64,000 nucleotides of DNA, from contig PLZF01000047.1 of assembly GCA_003152015.1 (NCBI GenBank), positions 61,028 through 125,027 on the forward strand, read 5' to 3'. The notes beneath the pieces are model-generated. The model had not been told where the DNA came from and ran no database searches. It saw nothing but the letters and a program-made list of their open reading frames with translations. The stretch is from Acidimicrobiaceae bacterium. Lineage in GTDB: Bacteria; Actinomycetota; Acidimicrobiia; Acidimicrobiales; RAAP-2. Positions 1-8,740 of this stretch are shown here, piece after piece (within the stretch, counting starts at the first letter, position 1; each line of letters starts with the position of its first letter). The position numbers and the translations under genes are program-made.

Positions 1-354
1 TTGGGCATCACCACTGAAGCCGCGTACTCGGCGTCGAAGTTCGCCCTCTGTGGGTTCAGCGAGGCAATGGCCGCCGACCTCGACGGTACCGGGGTCAATG
101 TGCGGCTGGTATTGCCGGGCGCCATCGACACCGAGATCTGGGACCAACCGGGAAACGATCCTGCCTTCTATACCGGGCCCTTGACCCCGGCCGACGACGT
201 GGCCGACGGAATTGTCGATGCCATCGACAGCGATCATTTTGAGCATTACGTACCCGACATGAAGGCGGTGATCGAACTCAAGACCGCCGACTTCGACAGC
301 TTCTTGACCGGCATGCTGGCCATGGCGAAACAACCCGAGGCCGGCTCGACGTGA
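1..354 (+). CDS. SDR family oxidoreductase, C-terminal part
   Basis: This is the last 117 residues of a short-chain dehydrogenase/reductase cut by the window edge, so the real start lies upstream. The YxxxK catalytic pair is visible near the beginning (AAYSASKFAL), followed by the usual post-catalytic PG segment (VLPGAIDTEIW). The N-terminal Rossmann glycine motif is off the window. SDRs of this size act as cytosolic NAD(P)-dependent alcohol/ketone oxidoreductases. The substrate is unknown. A zinc alcohol dehydrogenase follows after about 20 bases on the same strand, suggesting co-transcription. Confidence 0.85.
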   Translation: MGITTEAAYSASKFALCGFSEAMAADLDGTGVNVRLVLPGAIDTEIWDQPGNDPAFYTGPLTPADDVADGIVDAIDSDHFEHYVPDMKAVIELKTADFDSFLTGMLAMAKQPEAGST

Positions 355-376
355 CCAACGATGATGGGTCGCGTTG

Positions 377-1618
377 ATGAAGGCACTGGTGTTCGGGCTG
401 GCACCTGACGGACCCGGGACACACGATCCCAGTGACGAACTGGATAGCCGTCTGGCCAAGCTTCCATTCGGTCTCCACGATGTGGACGAGGCCAAGCTGG
501 TCCGCCCGGACTGGGTGATCACCCGGCCTCTTCTTTCGGGTGTGTGTGGGTCCGAGACCAAGCTGGTGCTGGGAGACTTCGACACCGGAGATATCGACAA
601 CCCGATGGCCGCCTTCTCGTCGATTCCCCACATCCCCGGGCATGAGGTGGTGGCCGAGGTGATGACGCTCGGCCCGGCGGCCACCGGCCTCGAAGTCGGC
701 CAGCGTGTACTGCTCAACCCCTGGCTGACCTGTGGACCTCGAGGAGTCGATCCGCCGTGCCCGGCGTGTCAGAGCGGGGACCTGAACCTGTGTTGGAGTT
801 TTACCGAGGGAGCCCTTGGACCTGGCGTCCATGTCGGAGTGGCCACCGATGCTCCTGGCGGTTGGGCGGAGCGGATGGCGGCCCACGACTCGATGCTCAT
901 TCCGGTTCCGGATTCCGTCAGCAACGAGGTTGCCGTCTTGGCTGACCCGTTCGCGGTATCCCTACATGCCATCGTCCGGCATCCACCTCCGCCGGGGGGC
1001 CGGGCCCTCGTCTACGGAGCCGGCGCGCTGGGGGTGACCAGCGTGGCGGTCCTACGGGCGCTCTATCCCGATGTCGAGATCGCCGTGGTCGCCCGTTTCC
1101 CCGCCCAGGCAGAGTTGGCCACCGTGTTCGGTGCCACCTTGGTGCTTGCCCACGAGCCCCGGCTCGGGTTGGTGGAGGCACTGGCCGAATGGTCGGGTGG
1201 CGTACTGCACACACCGTTCTCGGGGCTTCCGATGGCCCATCCCGGAGGCATCGACGTTATCTACGACACGGTGGCCCGGCCCGAGACCCTCGAGGTCGGT
1301 GTCCGGGTGCTGACCGAACGGGGCACCCTGGTCCAGACCGGCGTGCACACTCCGGGTCGATGGGAGTACACGCCTATCTATTTCAAGGAACTGTCCATCG
1401 TCGGCTCCAACGCTTTCGGGATAGAAGAAGTGGAAGGGGTGCGCCAACACGCCATCCGCCACTATCTCGACCTGGTGGTGGCGGGGCGGGTCGACCTGGC
1501 CGGCATGCTCACCCATCGGTTTCCGCTCGACCATTGGCACGATGCGCTACGCGCGCTGGCTGCCCAGGACGTCAGCGGGGCCGTGAAGGTGGCGTTCGGG
1601 CCCATCAACCAGGGCTAG
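377..1618 (+). CDS. Zinc-dependent alcohol dehydrogenase (MDR family)
   Basis: A 413-residue medium-chain dehydrogenase. It shows the catalytic zinc region (GVCGSETK, then PGHEVVAEV), a four-cysteine structural zinc lobe (C-x8-C-x2-C-x7-C, around residues 126-145) and a Rossmann motif (YGAGALGVTS) near residue 215. I start at the ATG at 377; a TTG one codon earlier is possible. The family oxidises alcohols or polyols with NAD(P). It lies just downstream of an SDR and converges with a sugar-type kinase, the two stop codons overlapping, so a small polyol or alcohol module is plausible. The substrate is not inferable. Confidence 0.85.
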   Translation: MKALVFGLAPDGPGTHDPSDELDSRLAKLPFGLHDVDEAKLVRPDWVITRPLLSGVCGSETKLVLGDFDTGDIDNPMAAFSSIPHIPGHEVVAEVMTLGPAATGLEVGQRVLLNPWLTCGPRGVDPPCPACQSGDLNLCWSFTEGALGPGVHVGVATDAPGGWAERMAAHDSMLIPVPDSVSNEVAVLADPFAVSLHAIVRHPPPPGGRALVYGAGALGVTSVAVLRALYPDVEIAVVARFPAQAELATVFGATLVLAHEPRLGLVEALAEWSGGVLHTPFSGLPMAHPGGIDVIYDTVARPETLEVGVRVLTERGTLVQTGVHTPGRWEYTPIYFKELSIVGSNAFGIEEVEGVRQHAIRHYLDLVVAGRVDLAGMLTHRFPLDHWHDALRALAAQDVSGAVKVAFGPINQG

Positions 1619-3093
1619 AAACCTGATCCGAGGGCGGTGAACCGTTGGTAACGGGCGTCGGTGGCCTGCCGCCATGAGGGATCGGGGTCGATTCGCTGCC
1701 CACGCCGGGCCCAACGGGCCGAGCCCTCCAGCGAAGCCTCCAACCCCGCGGCCATCCGGGCCAGATAGGCGGCACCGAGGGCAGCCCCCTCGGGTACCGC
1801 CACCGAATCGACCGGAAGCCCGGTGGCGTCGGCTACACCCGCCAACCATGGCGTCCGCTGGATTCCACCCCCGCTGGCCACGATCCGCCGGCCCTCGACG
1901 CCCGTGCGTTCGAGGATATTCCGCACTACGAACCCGCTCGCCTCGTAGGCGGCCCGGGACATGGTCGGGGGCCCATCGGTGATGTCGAGATCAAAGAGAG
2001 CGGCTCGTAGCGACGTGTCGTGGAACGGCACCCGTTCACCCCGGACATAGGGCAGCCACACCGGCACCCGCCGCGGATCTCCCGACCGCCCCCGGTCAGA
2101 AGGTTCGGTTGTGCGTCCTGCGCGGAGCAGTGATCGGGCCCAGTCGACGAACAGTGCACCGGCGTTACTCGGGCCACCCACCAACACCCGACCGGACACG
2201 GTGTGCGGTACCGTCCACAGTCCGGGGATCTCGACCCAGGTGTCGGTGACGACCCACACCACCAGGGTGGCGCCGAAGATGACAAGTACGTCACCCACGT
2301 CGTTGGCGCCAGCAACGATTTGATCGCAGAACGCATCGATGGTTCCGCCGGCGACCACCGTCTCGGGGTGGTCCCGCCCGCTCATCCCCCCTGGTGCGAT
2401 CTCATCGGTCCCCACCACCGTGCGACTCCGGCGCAGAACTCCCGCCGATCGACCCGTTGGCACCACCTGAGGAAGCTGGCCACGGTCGACCCCGAAGCGG
2501 GTCAACAGTTCGTTATTCCACCGTCCCGACGTGTAGAGCTCCCCCAGCGTGGAAGCCACTGCGGTATCGATGGCGGGGCGTGCGGTCAGCACGTGGGTCG
2601 CTACGGCCTGCGCCGGCCAGAACCCGAACGCGTCAGGCATCTGTTGTGCCGTCCATCGGAGGAATCCTTCCGCGTCGGGCATTGGCCCACTCCGGCTGTC
2701 GCCAGGTGATCCCGGATCCGGGTTCCGCCCCCGGATGTCGCCGTAGAGGAGGCCGGGGGTGTGGGGGATGCCTCGACGATTCACCGCGGTGAGGGATGGG
2801 ACCATCCCCGCCACACAGACCCCGGCGATGTAGGTGGGAACGGCGGCATCCGATTGTGTGGCATTGACGCCGGTTACTGCCTCTCGAACTGCCGTGAACG
2901 CTCGAAGCGGTCCGTGCCTCCACGCCGCCAGCGCGTTGTGCTCCATGTGGTCGCCAGACGTGTGGATCACATGATGGGGAACCCGCGCTCGCGCCAATAC
3001 CTCACCGTCCCCGCTGACAGCCAATGCCTTGACGGAGGTGGTTCCGATATCGATGCCCACGGTGATGGGCACGGGGTGGTCGCCAACTGTCAT
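1615..3093 (-). CDS. FGGY-family carbohydrate kinase
   Basis: A kinase of about 492 residues with the FGGY/actin-like N-terminal phosphate loop (VGIDIGTTSVKAL). The second domain has a glycine-rich adenosine-binding stretch (VASGGGIQRTPWL) and a conserved late motif (AVPEGAALGAAYLA). The family phosphorylates pentuloses, glycerol or related polyols with ATP. The ATG at 3093 places the phosphate loop about 10 residues in, normal for the family; an in-frame ATG at 3123 is an alternative. It is divergent from a 2-hydroxyacid dehydrogenase whose start is about 60 bases away, so the pair probably shares a control region. Xylulokinase-like is a guess only. Confidence 0.85.
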   Translation of the reverse strand: MTVGDHPVPITVGIDIGTTSVKALAVSGDGEVLARARVPHHVIHTSGDHMEHNALAAWRHGPLRAFTAVREAVTGVNATQSDAAVPTYIAGVCVAGMVPSLTAVNRRGIPHTPGLLYGDIRGRNPDPGSPGDSRSGPMPDAEGFLRWTAQQMPDAFGFWPAQAVATHVLTARPAIDTAVASTLGELYTSGRWNNELLTRFGVDRGQLPQVVPTGRSAGVLRRSRTVVGTDEIAPGGMSGRDHPETVVAGGTIDAFCDQIVAGANDVGDVLVIFGATLVVWVVTDTWVEIPGLWTVPHTVSGRVLVGGPSNAGALFVDWARSLLRAGRTTEPSDRGRSGDPRRVPVWLPYVRGERVPFHDTSLRAALFDLDITDGPPTMSRAAYEASGFVVRNILERTGVEGRRIVASGGGIQRTPWLAGVADATGLPVDSVAVPEGAALGAAYLARMAAGLEASLEGSARWARRGQRIDPDPSWRQATDARYQRFTALGSGF

Positions 3094-3155
3094 GATGCGG
3101 CCGCAGCTGTCATCAACCGTCATTATGGAGGACGGACCAACAGAAGGGAAGGTGA

Positions 3156-4145
3156 ATGGAAAGAGAACGCCCAACGGCACTGGTCACCGCACCTGTGCGG
3201 GGACAGGGCTTGGACAAACTGGAGGAACTCGCTGACCTGGTCATCGACCCGTGGATCGATCACCATCCCCTGCGTATTTACAATGCCGAGCAGCTGGCCG
3301 AGCGGGTGGCCGCCGAGTCGGCGACCCTGCTGGTGGTGGAGTCCGACGTGTGTGCGGGACCGGTGTTCGAACAACCGCTCATCGCAGTAGCGAGCTGTCG
3401 GGGCGAACCCAACAATGTCGACATCGAGGCGGCGACGGCGGCGGGAGTCCCGGTACTCCGAGCTCCGGGACGCAATGCTGACGCGGTGGCCGAACTGGCG
3501 GTCGGCTTGATCATCGCCGCCACCCGGGGGATCGTCGATGCCGACCGGGACGTGCGAAATGGTGATATCTACAAGGACGGGACCATCCCGTACCAACGCT
3601 TCCGATCGTGGCAGATTGCCGGGAAGACTGCCGGCCTGGTGGGCCTGGGGGCCGTGGGCCGAGCCCTGCGGTGGAGGCTGGAAGGACTCGGCATGCAGGT
3701 GGAGGCCTACGATCCCTACGCCGACGATGCCACCTGTTCGTTGGACGAGCTCCTGGCGGTGGCCGACGTCATCTCGTTGCACGCTCCGGTGACGCCGGAG
3801 ACGCTTGGAATGATCGGGGCCGAGCAGTTCGAAAACATGCGAGACGGCGTGGTGTTCGTCAATACGGCCCGAGCCCAACTGCACGACACCGACGCGCTGG
3901 TGGCCGCCTTGGCATCGGGAAAAGTGAGCGCGGCCGGCCTCGACCACTTTGTCAATGAGTCGCTACCGGCCGATCACCCGCTCACCGAGTTCCCACACGT
4001 GGTGCTCACCCCGCATATCGGTGGTGCCACCTATGACACCGAGGCCAACCAATCCCTGATGGTGGCCAATGATCTTGAGCGGTTGCTGCAGGGCGGCACG
4101 CCACTGCATATCGTCAATCCGGAGGTGTTGATCACCAAGGGATGA
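3156..4145 (+). CDS. D-isomer specific 2-hydroxyacid dehydrogenase
   Basis: 329 residues. The NAD-binding domain carries GLGAVG around residue 165, and the catalytic Arg (VNTARAQ), Glu (HFVNE) and His (TPHIGGAT) regions are in the expected order for the phosphoglycerate/hydroxypyruvate reductase family. The start ATG is preceded by a purine-rich ribosome binding site (AGAAGGGAAGG). The family reduces 2-keto acids or oxidises D-2-hydroxy acids in the cytosol. Its divergent arrangement with an FGGY kinase resembles polyol or sugar-acid catabolic modules, which is inference. It converges on the CoA-transferase at 4217. Confidence 0.88.
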   Translation: MERERPTALVTAPVRGQGLDKLEELADLVIDPWIDHHPLRIYNAEQLAERVAAESATLLVVESDVCAGPVFEQPLIAVASCRGEPNNVDIEAATAAGVPVLRAPGRNADAVAELAVGLIIAATRGIVDADRDVRNGDIYKDGTIPYQRFRSWQIAGKTAGLVGLGAVGRALRWRLEGLGMQVEAYDPYADDATCSLDELLAVADVISLHAPVTPETLGMIGAEQFENMRDGVVFVNTARAQLHDTDALVAALASGKVSAAGLDHFVNESLPADHPLTEFPHVVLTPHIGGATYDTEANQSLMVANDLERLLQGGTPLHIVNPEVLITKG

Positions 4146-4216
4146 ACGCTCCGGGGCACCCCTCGAGGGCGTGGACGCGATGCCGGCAATCTCGGCTCGG
4201 CGGATGACGACGGGCA

Positions 4217-5332
4217 TCAGTCGCGGCCCGGAGGATCCGGCGGACCCGGAGGATCCGGAGGATCCGGAGGATCCGGCGGGTCCGAGGCGATGAGGGCCCC
4301 GGCACAGCGGGACATGGCCAGATCAATGAGTTGCCCTCCTCCGGAACTGGCGGCTTCGAGCACAGCCCGGGCACCGAAGAGACCGGACACCGGGTCGGCG
4401 ATGGCGTCGCCACAGAACTCCGGATCTCCGGCTGAGTCCCTCGCCACGAGACCGCCGGCCACCGCCGCGTCGTCCCCAAAAGCCACCCAGTCGCCACCGG
4501 GGAGGGTCCGGCCGTAGCCGGTGATGCTCAACCAAATACGACCGGCCCGGGGTGCCACGGTGGTGGCACCGACACCGAGCTGTTCCAGGGCGCGAGGCCG
4601 GGATGCCTCGATGACCACGTCGGCTGTCTCGATAAGGGATCGGAGCCGATCCCGACCGGCAGGACGGGAGAAGTCGAGGGCCTCGGTGCACTGATCGTCG
4701 GGGTGGAGCCATCGGTAAAACGCCGGGGTCTCCCGTGCTCCGTCGGGGCGGGTGGAACTCTCGACCTTGACGACGTGCGCTCCGGCGCCGGCCAGGATCA
4801 TGGCAGTGAGCGGTCCGGCCCACATCGACGACAGGTCCACCACCTGCAGTCCCGACAGGTTGAGAGAGGGTCCGGTGGGCCACAACTGGGTGACTTCGTA
4901 CGGCCGGGAGCTCGGTAAAGGATCCGCCAGGAGAGCGACCGGGAGGCCGAGCAACCGGGCGCCGGCCACCAACCCGGCTGACCCACACCCGGCCGCATAC
5001 CGCTCGACGGCGGGCCACGGATCCTCTCCCGCCGAGCCCCCGATGAGAGCATCAACGAGAGCAATGTCGTCCGCTCGGGCGAGATTGACCGCCACCCAGC
5101 CATCAAGGGTCCGGCACAACCGGCACGAACCGTTGGCAGAGATCCGGCCCTGGCGGTGCAGACCGAGGAGTGAGGCCCGAACGGTGAGGATCGGGGCCCA
5201 CTCGACATGGGTCAATGCATGTTGTCGAGTCAGGTATCCATTGATATCCCTCACCAGCCCGTCGAGACGGAGCGTCGCCAGCGCGGAAGGCACCAAAGGG
5301 CGTCGCTCGGACCAGGATGTCGGCCCCATCAT
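4217..5332 (-). CDS. Family III CoA-transferase with permuted lobe order
   Basis: CaiB/BaiF-type CoA-transferases normally begin with a Rossmann segment like LSGLQVVDLSSMWAGPL. Here that segment occurs only about 160 residues in, and is preceded by a stretch resembling the family's C-terminal lobe (RLCRTLDGWVAVNLA). The order therefore looks circularly permuted. The region of the catalytic Asp is present (AFGDDAAVAGG). The C-terminus is a Pro/Asp tail encoded by a 9-bp tandem repeat. The start is uncertain: ATG 5332 is used, and a GTG at 5398 is possible. Divergent from the crotonase at 5415. It likely moves CoA between carboxylic acids. Confidence 0.75.
   Translation of the reverse strand: MMGPTSWSERRPLVPSALATLRLDGLVRDINGYLTRQHALTHVEWAPILTVRASLLGLHRQGRISANGSCRLCRTLDGWVAVNLARADDIALVDALIGGSAGEDPWPAVERYAAGCGSAGLVAGARLLGLPVALLADPLPSSRPYEVTQLWPTGPSLNLSGLQVVDLSSMWAGPLTAMILAGAGAHVVKVESSTRPDGARETPAFYRWLHPDDQCTEALDFSRPAGRDRLRSLIETADVVIEASRPRALEQLGVGATTVAPRAGRIWLSITGYGRTLPGGDWVAFGDDAAVAGGLVARDSAGDPEFCGDAIADPVSGLFGARAVLEAASSGGGQLIDLAMSRCAGALIASDPPDPPDPPDPPGPPDPPGRD
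4230..4283. repeat. 9-bp tandem repeat, six units
   Basis: Six consecutive 9-base units: GGAGGATCC four times, with one GGCGGACCC variant and one GGCGGGTCC variant. The array lies inside the 3' end of the CoA-transferase gene and keeps frame, encoding a Pro-Pro-Asp/Gly repeat tail. A multiple of three makes unit gain or loss frame-neutral. Confidence 0.95.
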
Positions 5333-5402
5333 CCCAGGCACGAGCTCACTGCCTCTCGCCGGTGCGGTGTCCGGACTCCGATCGCGCCACACGGCCACAC
5401 GT

Positions 5403-5408
5403 TACGCT
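5403..5408 (+). promoter_or_regulatory. -10 box of a leaderless promoter (TACGCT)
   Basis: TACGCT fits TANNNT and ends exactly 6 bases before the ATG at 5415. There is no Shine-Dalgarno sequence between them. The same geometry recurs at other starts in this window. No convincing -35 box is seen. Confidence 0.6.
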
Positions 5409-5414
5409 CGTACC

Positions 5415-6461
5415 ATGGCGGGCACCGATTCAGCCGTGTTCGGCGTCACCGCGATGGCCGACCTGTTGGAAGGAGCCCGGGACGGTTCGGCCGAGGTCCT
5501 GGGGGCCATGGCCGAACGACCGTTGCTGGTCGTCGACCTCGATACACCCGGTGACGTTGCCGGGCTCAACGTACCTACCATGCTTCCCTGCGTCATCGTC
5601 GGGATCAGTCGCACCGGCGCGGTGCATGGGCCACTCGACGGTGTGGACGTGGCGCTGGTCGGTGTGGCTCGATCCGCAGCCCCCTGGGTGTCGGCCGTCG
5701 ACCTCGACACCGGCTTAGAAGAGGTGGCCTCCAGAGTGATCGACTCACCCATGGCATCGGCCACCCTGATGCAGGTTCTCCGGTCCGGCCGATCCGATTC
5801 CCTTGATCACGACCTGGTACTTGAGTCCTTGGCTTACTCGACCTTGCAGAAAGGGACTGAATTTCGTCGGTGGCTGGCCCCTCGGACCCCGCCTTCCCGT
5901 CACCCCGACCGGGGGAGCGCCCTCCTCATCGAGCGGAGCAGCGATCGCCTGTCGATCACCTTCAACCGGCCGCAGGTCCGCAATGCCTATGACGCGGCCA
6001 TGCGCGACGAACTTTGCGAGGCGTTGTCGATGGTGGCTACCGACACCTCTATCACACAGGTGCACCTCTTCGGAGCCGGAGCCGACTTCTGCAGCGGCGG
6101 AGACCTCGGCGAGTTCGGCACGGTCAGTGACCCCACCACCGCCCACTTGATCCGAACCTCACGCAGTGCGGCCCGATTGCTCGGTATCGTCGGTGACCGT
6201 GTCACTGCCCACCTCCATGGTGCGTGCATCGGCGCGGGCATCGAGCTGCCCGCCTTGGCCCATCGGGTGATCGCCCAGCCCGACACCCGTGTGCAGCTGC
6301 CCGAGATCGCCATGGGGCTCATCCCCGGGGCCGGTGGTACCGCCGCGGTACGGCGGCGGATCGGACGGCACCGGACGGCATGGCTGGCACTCACCGGGAA
6401 GACCATCGACGCAGGTACCGCCCTGGCCTGGAACCTTGTCGACGAGATCGACCGCCGGTGA
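5415..6461 (+). CDS. Enoyl-CoA hydratase/isomerase family protein with extra N-terminal lobe
   Basis: 348 residues, longer than the usual 260 of crotonases. The C-terminal half (about 175-348) is a recognisable crotonase: ITFNRPQVRNAYDAAMRDEL, oxyanion-hole segment AGADFCSGGDLGEF, then GACIGAGIELPALA and LPEIAMGLIPGAGGT, including a candidate catalytic Glu. The first 170 residues look like a second, degenerate lobe without those motifs. The ATG at 5415 is preceded by a leaderless-type -10 box. It probably hydrates or isomerises an acyl-CoA double bond. Another crotonase follows at 6594, so the two may act in sequence or as a pair. Confidence 0.82.
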   Translation: MAGTDSAVFGVTAMADLLEGARDGSAEVLGAMAERPLLVVDLDTPGDVAGLNVPTMLPCVIVGISRTGAVHGPLDGVDVALVGVARSAAPWVSAVDLDTGLEEVASRVIDSPMASATLMQVLRSGRSDSLDHDLVLESLAYSTLQKGTEFRRWLAPRTPPSRHPDRGSALLIERSSDRLSITFNRPQVRNAYDAAMRDELCEALSMVATDTSITQVHLFGAGADFCSGGDLGEFGTVSDPTTAHLIRTSRSAARLLGIVGDRVTAHLHGACIGAGIELPALAHRVIAQPDTRVQLPEIAMGLIPGAGGTAAVRRRIGRHRTAWLALTGKTIDAGTALAWNLVDEIDRR

Positions 6462-6581
6462 AGACGGAATCCAAGCTGATCCACTACCCGATGACCAAGA
6501 CCGGAAGGGCCGCAACATGTGCGGCACGATAGGTCCGCCCGGCTCCGAGCCGACGGGAAGCGTTCGAATCCATGGTTGGCC

Positions 6582-6587
6582 TACGGT
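6582..6587 (+). promoter_or_regulatory. -10 box of a leaderless promoter (TACGGT)
   Basis: TACGGT ends 6 bases before the ATG at 6594. This matches the TANNNT-N6-start spacing of other genes here and argues for transcription starting at or next to the start codon. Confidence 0.55.
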
Positions 6588-6593
6588 GGGCCG

Positions 6594-7394
6594 ATGATTC
6601 GATACTCCGTGGGCGAGGACAGTGTCGCCCGTCTTGTGCTCGACCGGCCCGATGCCAAAAACGCGTTGACCCCCGAGATGCGGGACGAGATCGTCGAGCG
6701 GGTCCGACAGGTTCGAGCCGACCCAGAGGTTCGAGCTCTCTTGATCACCGGTGTCGGGGACGCATTCTGCGCCGGCATGGATTTGCGGTCGTCCACGGTG
6801 GCCAACTCGGGTCAGTCCGGATTCGACCCCCGGACCACCAGCGAGGCATTGCGGCGTGGCGTACAGGCATTCATCCGCGAGCTGTGGGAGCTCGACAAGC
6901 CGACGGTGGCCGCCGTCAACGGTACCGCCGTAGGGCCGGGGGCTCACCTGGCCCTGGCCTGTGACTTCGTCATGGTGTGCGAACAGACCCGGTTTGTGTG
7001 GTCGTTCGCCAAGTGGGGCCTGGTTGTCGACGCCGGAGGGGCCTACCTGTTGCCCCGTCTGGTCGGTCTTCCCCGGGCCAAGGCCATGGTCATGCTCGGC
7101 GAGGGAGCACTCGGGTCCGAAGCCGTGTCCTATGGCCTCGCCTACCGCTGCGTGTCGTCGCCCGACGAGCTGGACCGGGAGGCGTCCGAACTGGCGGCCA
7201 GGTTGGCCGCCGGTCCTGTCCGGTCCCTCGGGCTCTCGAAACAACTACTCAACAGCTCGTTCGAAACCGATCTGGCCGGGCTGCTCGACCGTGAGTCCCA
7301 CTTCCAGGCCTTGGCGGCGGGGTCGTCGGAGATGGCCGAAGGGATGGCCGCATTCGCGCAACACCGCACCCCCGAATTCCGAAACGTCCACTGA
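6594..7394 (+). CDS. Enoyl-CoA hydratase
   Basis: 266 residues, the standard crotonase length. It has LVLDRPDAKNALTPEMRDE, the first oxyanion-hole segment (GVGDAFCAGMDL) and the second (GTAVGPGAHLALACDFVMV), and ends with the typical FAQHRTPEF tail. It hydrates trans-2-enoyl-CoA or performs a related reaction in beta-oxidation. The ATG at 6594 is chosen because residues upstream of it show no family similarity and a -10 box sits 6 bases before it. A P450 gene follows after about 137 bases. Confidence 0.9.
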   Translation: MIRYSVGEDSVARLVLDRPDAKNALTPEMRDEIVERVRQVRADPEVRALLITGVGDAFCAGMDLRSSTVANSGQSGFDPRTTSEALRRGVQAFIRELWELDKPTVAAVNGTAVGPGAHLALACDFVMVCEQTRFVWSFAKWGLVVDAGGAYLLPRLVGLPRAKAMVMLGEGALGSEAVSYGLAYRCVSSPDELDREASELAARLAAGPVRSLGLSKQLLNSSFETDLAGLLDRESHFQALAAGSSEMAEGMAAFAQHRTPEFRNVH

Positions 7395-7531
7395 GGATCG
7401 CCCCTGGTCGCGGGCTCATTGTGCCGACAATGTGGTGACCGACGTCGGCGGGCTACAGTTTCTGAAAAGCTGGTTCTCACTTGACGAACCGCCGGTCGGT
7501 CAGGGTGCTGACGCGGCGAAGGAGGAAGCCA

Positions 7532-8737
7532 ATGTCACAGGTCGAAGAGTCGACGGGCTATGACCCGGGTGGGTTCATGGATCCGGCCGTCAGTGCCGAC
7601 CCGCAACCTTTCTACCGCCAGGCACGGGCCACCGGCGCGGTGGTACCGGGCACGTTCGGGCCTCAGATCGTGCGGCGAGCGGCAGTTGACTTCGCCCTCC
7701 ACCACCCGGAGGATTTTTCCTCCGGCATGGGTTCCGTTGATCTCGGCCAGTCAGTACCCCTCATCCCGCTCCAGGTCGACCCCCCGGATCACCGGAACTA
7801 CCGCCGGCTTCTCGACCCCATCTTCGCTCCGCGGCAGATGAACGTCCTGAAGCCGGAAATCACCCGACTGGTGAATGAGCGCATCGACGGTTTCATCGAC
7901 CGGGGAGAGTGTGATTTTGCCGAGGAGCTGGCAGTGCCTCTGCCGTCGTCGGTGTTCTTGGGCCTGGTGGGGCTGCCGCTGTCAGAGCTCGAGCTCTTCT
8001 TGAGCATGAAGGACGGCATCCTGCGGCCGACCGGTGTGGATATGGACGAGGTTCAGGCCAACCAGAAAGTCGCGGCTCGCCAGATCGAGGAGTACTTCGC
8101 CCAGGCGATCAAGGACCGCCAGAAGCAGAAGGGCAACCACGATGACATGCTCACCTTGTTCCTCAACGCGGAGATCGAAGGGCAGCGCCTGACGGTCGAT
8201 GAGATCGTGGGGATCTGCTTCTTGTTCATCCTGGCCGGCCTCGACACGGTCACCGACAGCCTCGAGTGCTTCGTCGCCTATCTGGCGCAACACCCCGATC
8301 AGCGTCAGCGAATCGTGGACGATCCGTCGATCATCCCCTCCGCGGTGGAGGAGCTCCTCCGCTGGGAGACACCGGTGACCGCAGTGCCCCGATTGGCGAT
8401 GAAGGATATGGACCTCGGCGGATGCCCGATCAAGAAGGGTGACAACATCGGGGTGAGTATCGGTGCGGCCAACACCGACGAGGAAGCATTACCCGATGCC
8501 GGCATCGTCGATCTCACCCGGAATCCCAACAAGCACCTGGCCTTTGGGGGCGGCATCCATCGCTGCCTGGGGTCACATCTGGCCCGGATGGAACTTCGGA
8601 TCACGTTGAAGGAATGGCATCAGCGGATCCCCGGCTACTCGCTCGCTCCGGGCGCCGAGTTGAGCTACATGCCGGGGCTCCGCCAGATCGAGAAGCTCCA
8701 CCTGGTCTTCGACGCGCCCGGCCCCGGAAGAGGGTAG
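7532..8737 (+). CDS. Cytochrome P450
   Basis: 401 residues, soluble bacterial class. The I-helix oxygen-binding motif (AGLDTVTDS), the ExxR pair (EELLRW) and the heme loop (FGGGIHRCLG, with the iron-ligating Cys at about residue 345) are all present. The start ATG has a clear ribosome binding site (GGAGGAAG), which excludes the longer upstream reading. It hydroxylates an organic substrate using O2 and electrons from a ferredoxin; a P450-type ferredoxin is encoded at 13003. The acyl-CoA dehydrogenase at 8741 follows after 3 bases, so hydroxylation and beta-oxidation are co-expressed. Confidence 0.93.
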   Translation: MSQVEESTGYDPGGFMDPAVSADPQPFYRQARATGAVVPGTFGPQIVRRAAVDFALHHPEDFSSGMGSVDLGQSVPLIPLQVDPPDHRNYRRLLDPIFAPRQMNVLKPEITRLVNERIDGFIDRGECDFAEELAVPLPSSVFLGLVGLPLSELELFLSMKDGILRPTGVDMDEVQANQKVAARQIEEYFAQAIKDRQKQKGNHDDMLTLFLNAEIEGQRLTVDEIVGICFLFILAGLDTVTDSLECFVAYLAQHPDQRQRIVDDPSIIPSAVEELLRWETPVTAVPRLAMKDMDLGGCPIKKGDNIGVSIGAANTDEEALPDAGIVDLTRNPNKHLAFGGGIHRCLGSHLARMELRITLKEWHQRIPGYSLAPGAELSYMPGLRQIEKLHLVFDAPGPGRG

Positions 8738-8740
8738 CGA

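Noticed and set aside
4230..4283. Tandem repeat considered as a CRISPR or VNTR locus
   Set aside because: There are no spacers and the units are in-frame codons inside a gene. It is a protein repeat, reported as such.
4752..5414. Upstream extension of the + strand crotonase
   Set aside because: It is antisense to the CoA-transferase and has no conserved character. ATG 5415 with a leaderless -10 box is better.
6560..6575. GTTCGAATCC, like a tRNA T-loop
   Set aside because: No acceptor stem, anticodon arm or D-loop can be built around it. Too short to call an attachment site without a second copy.
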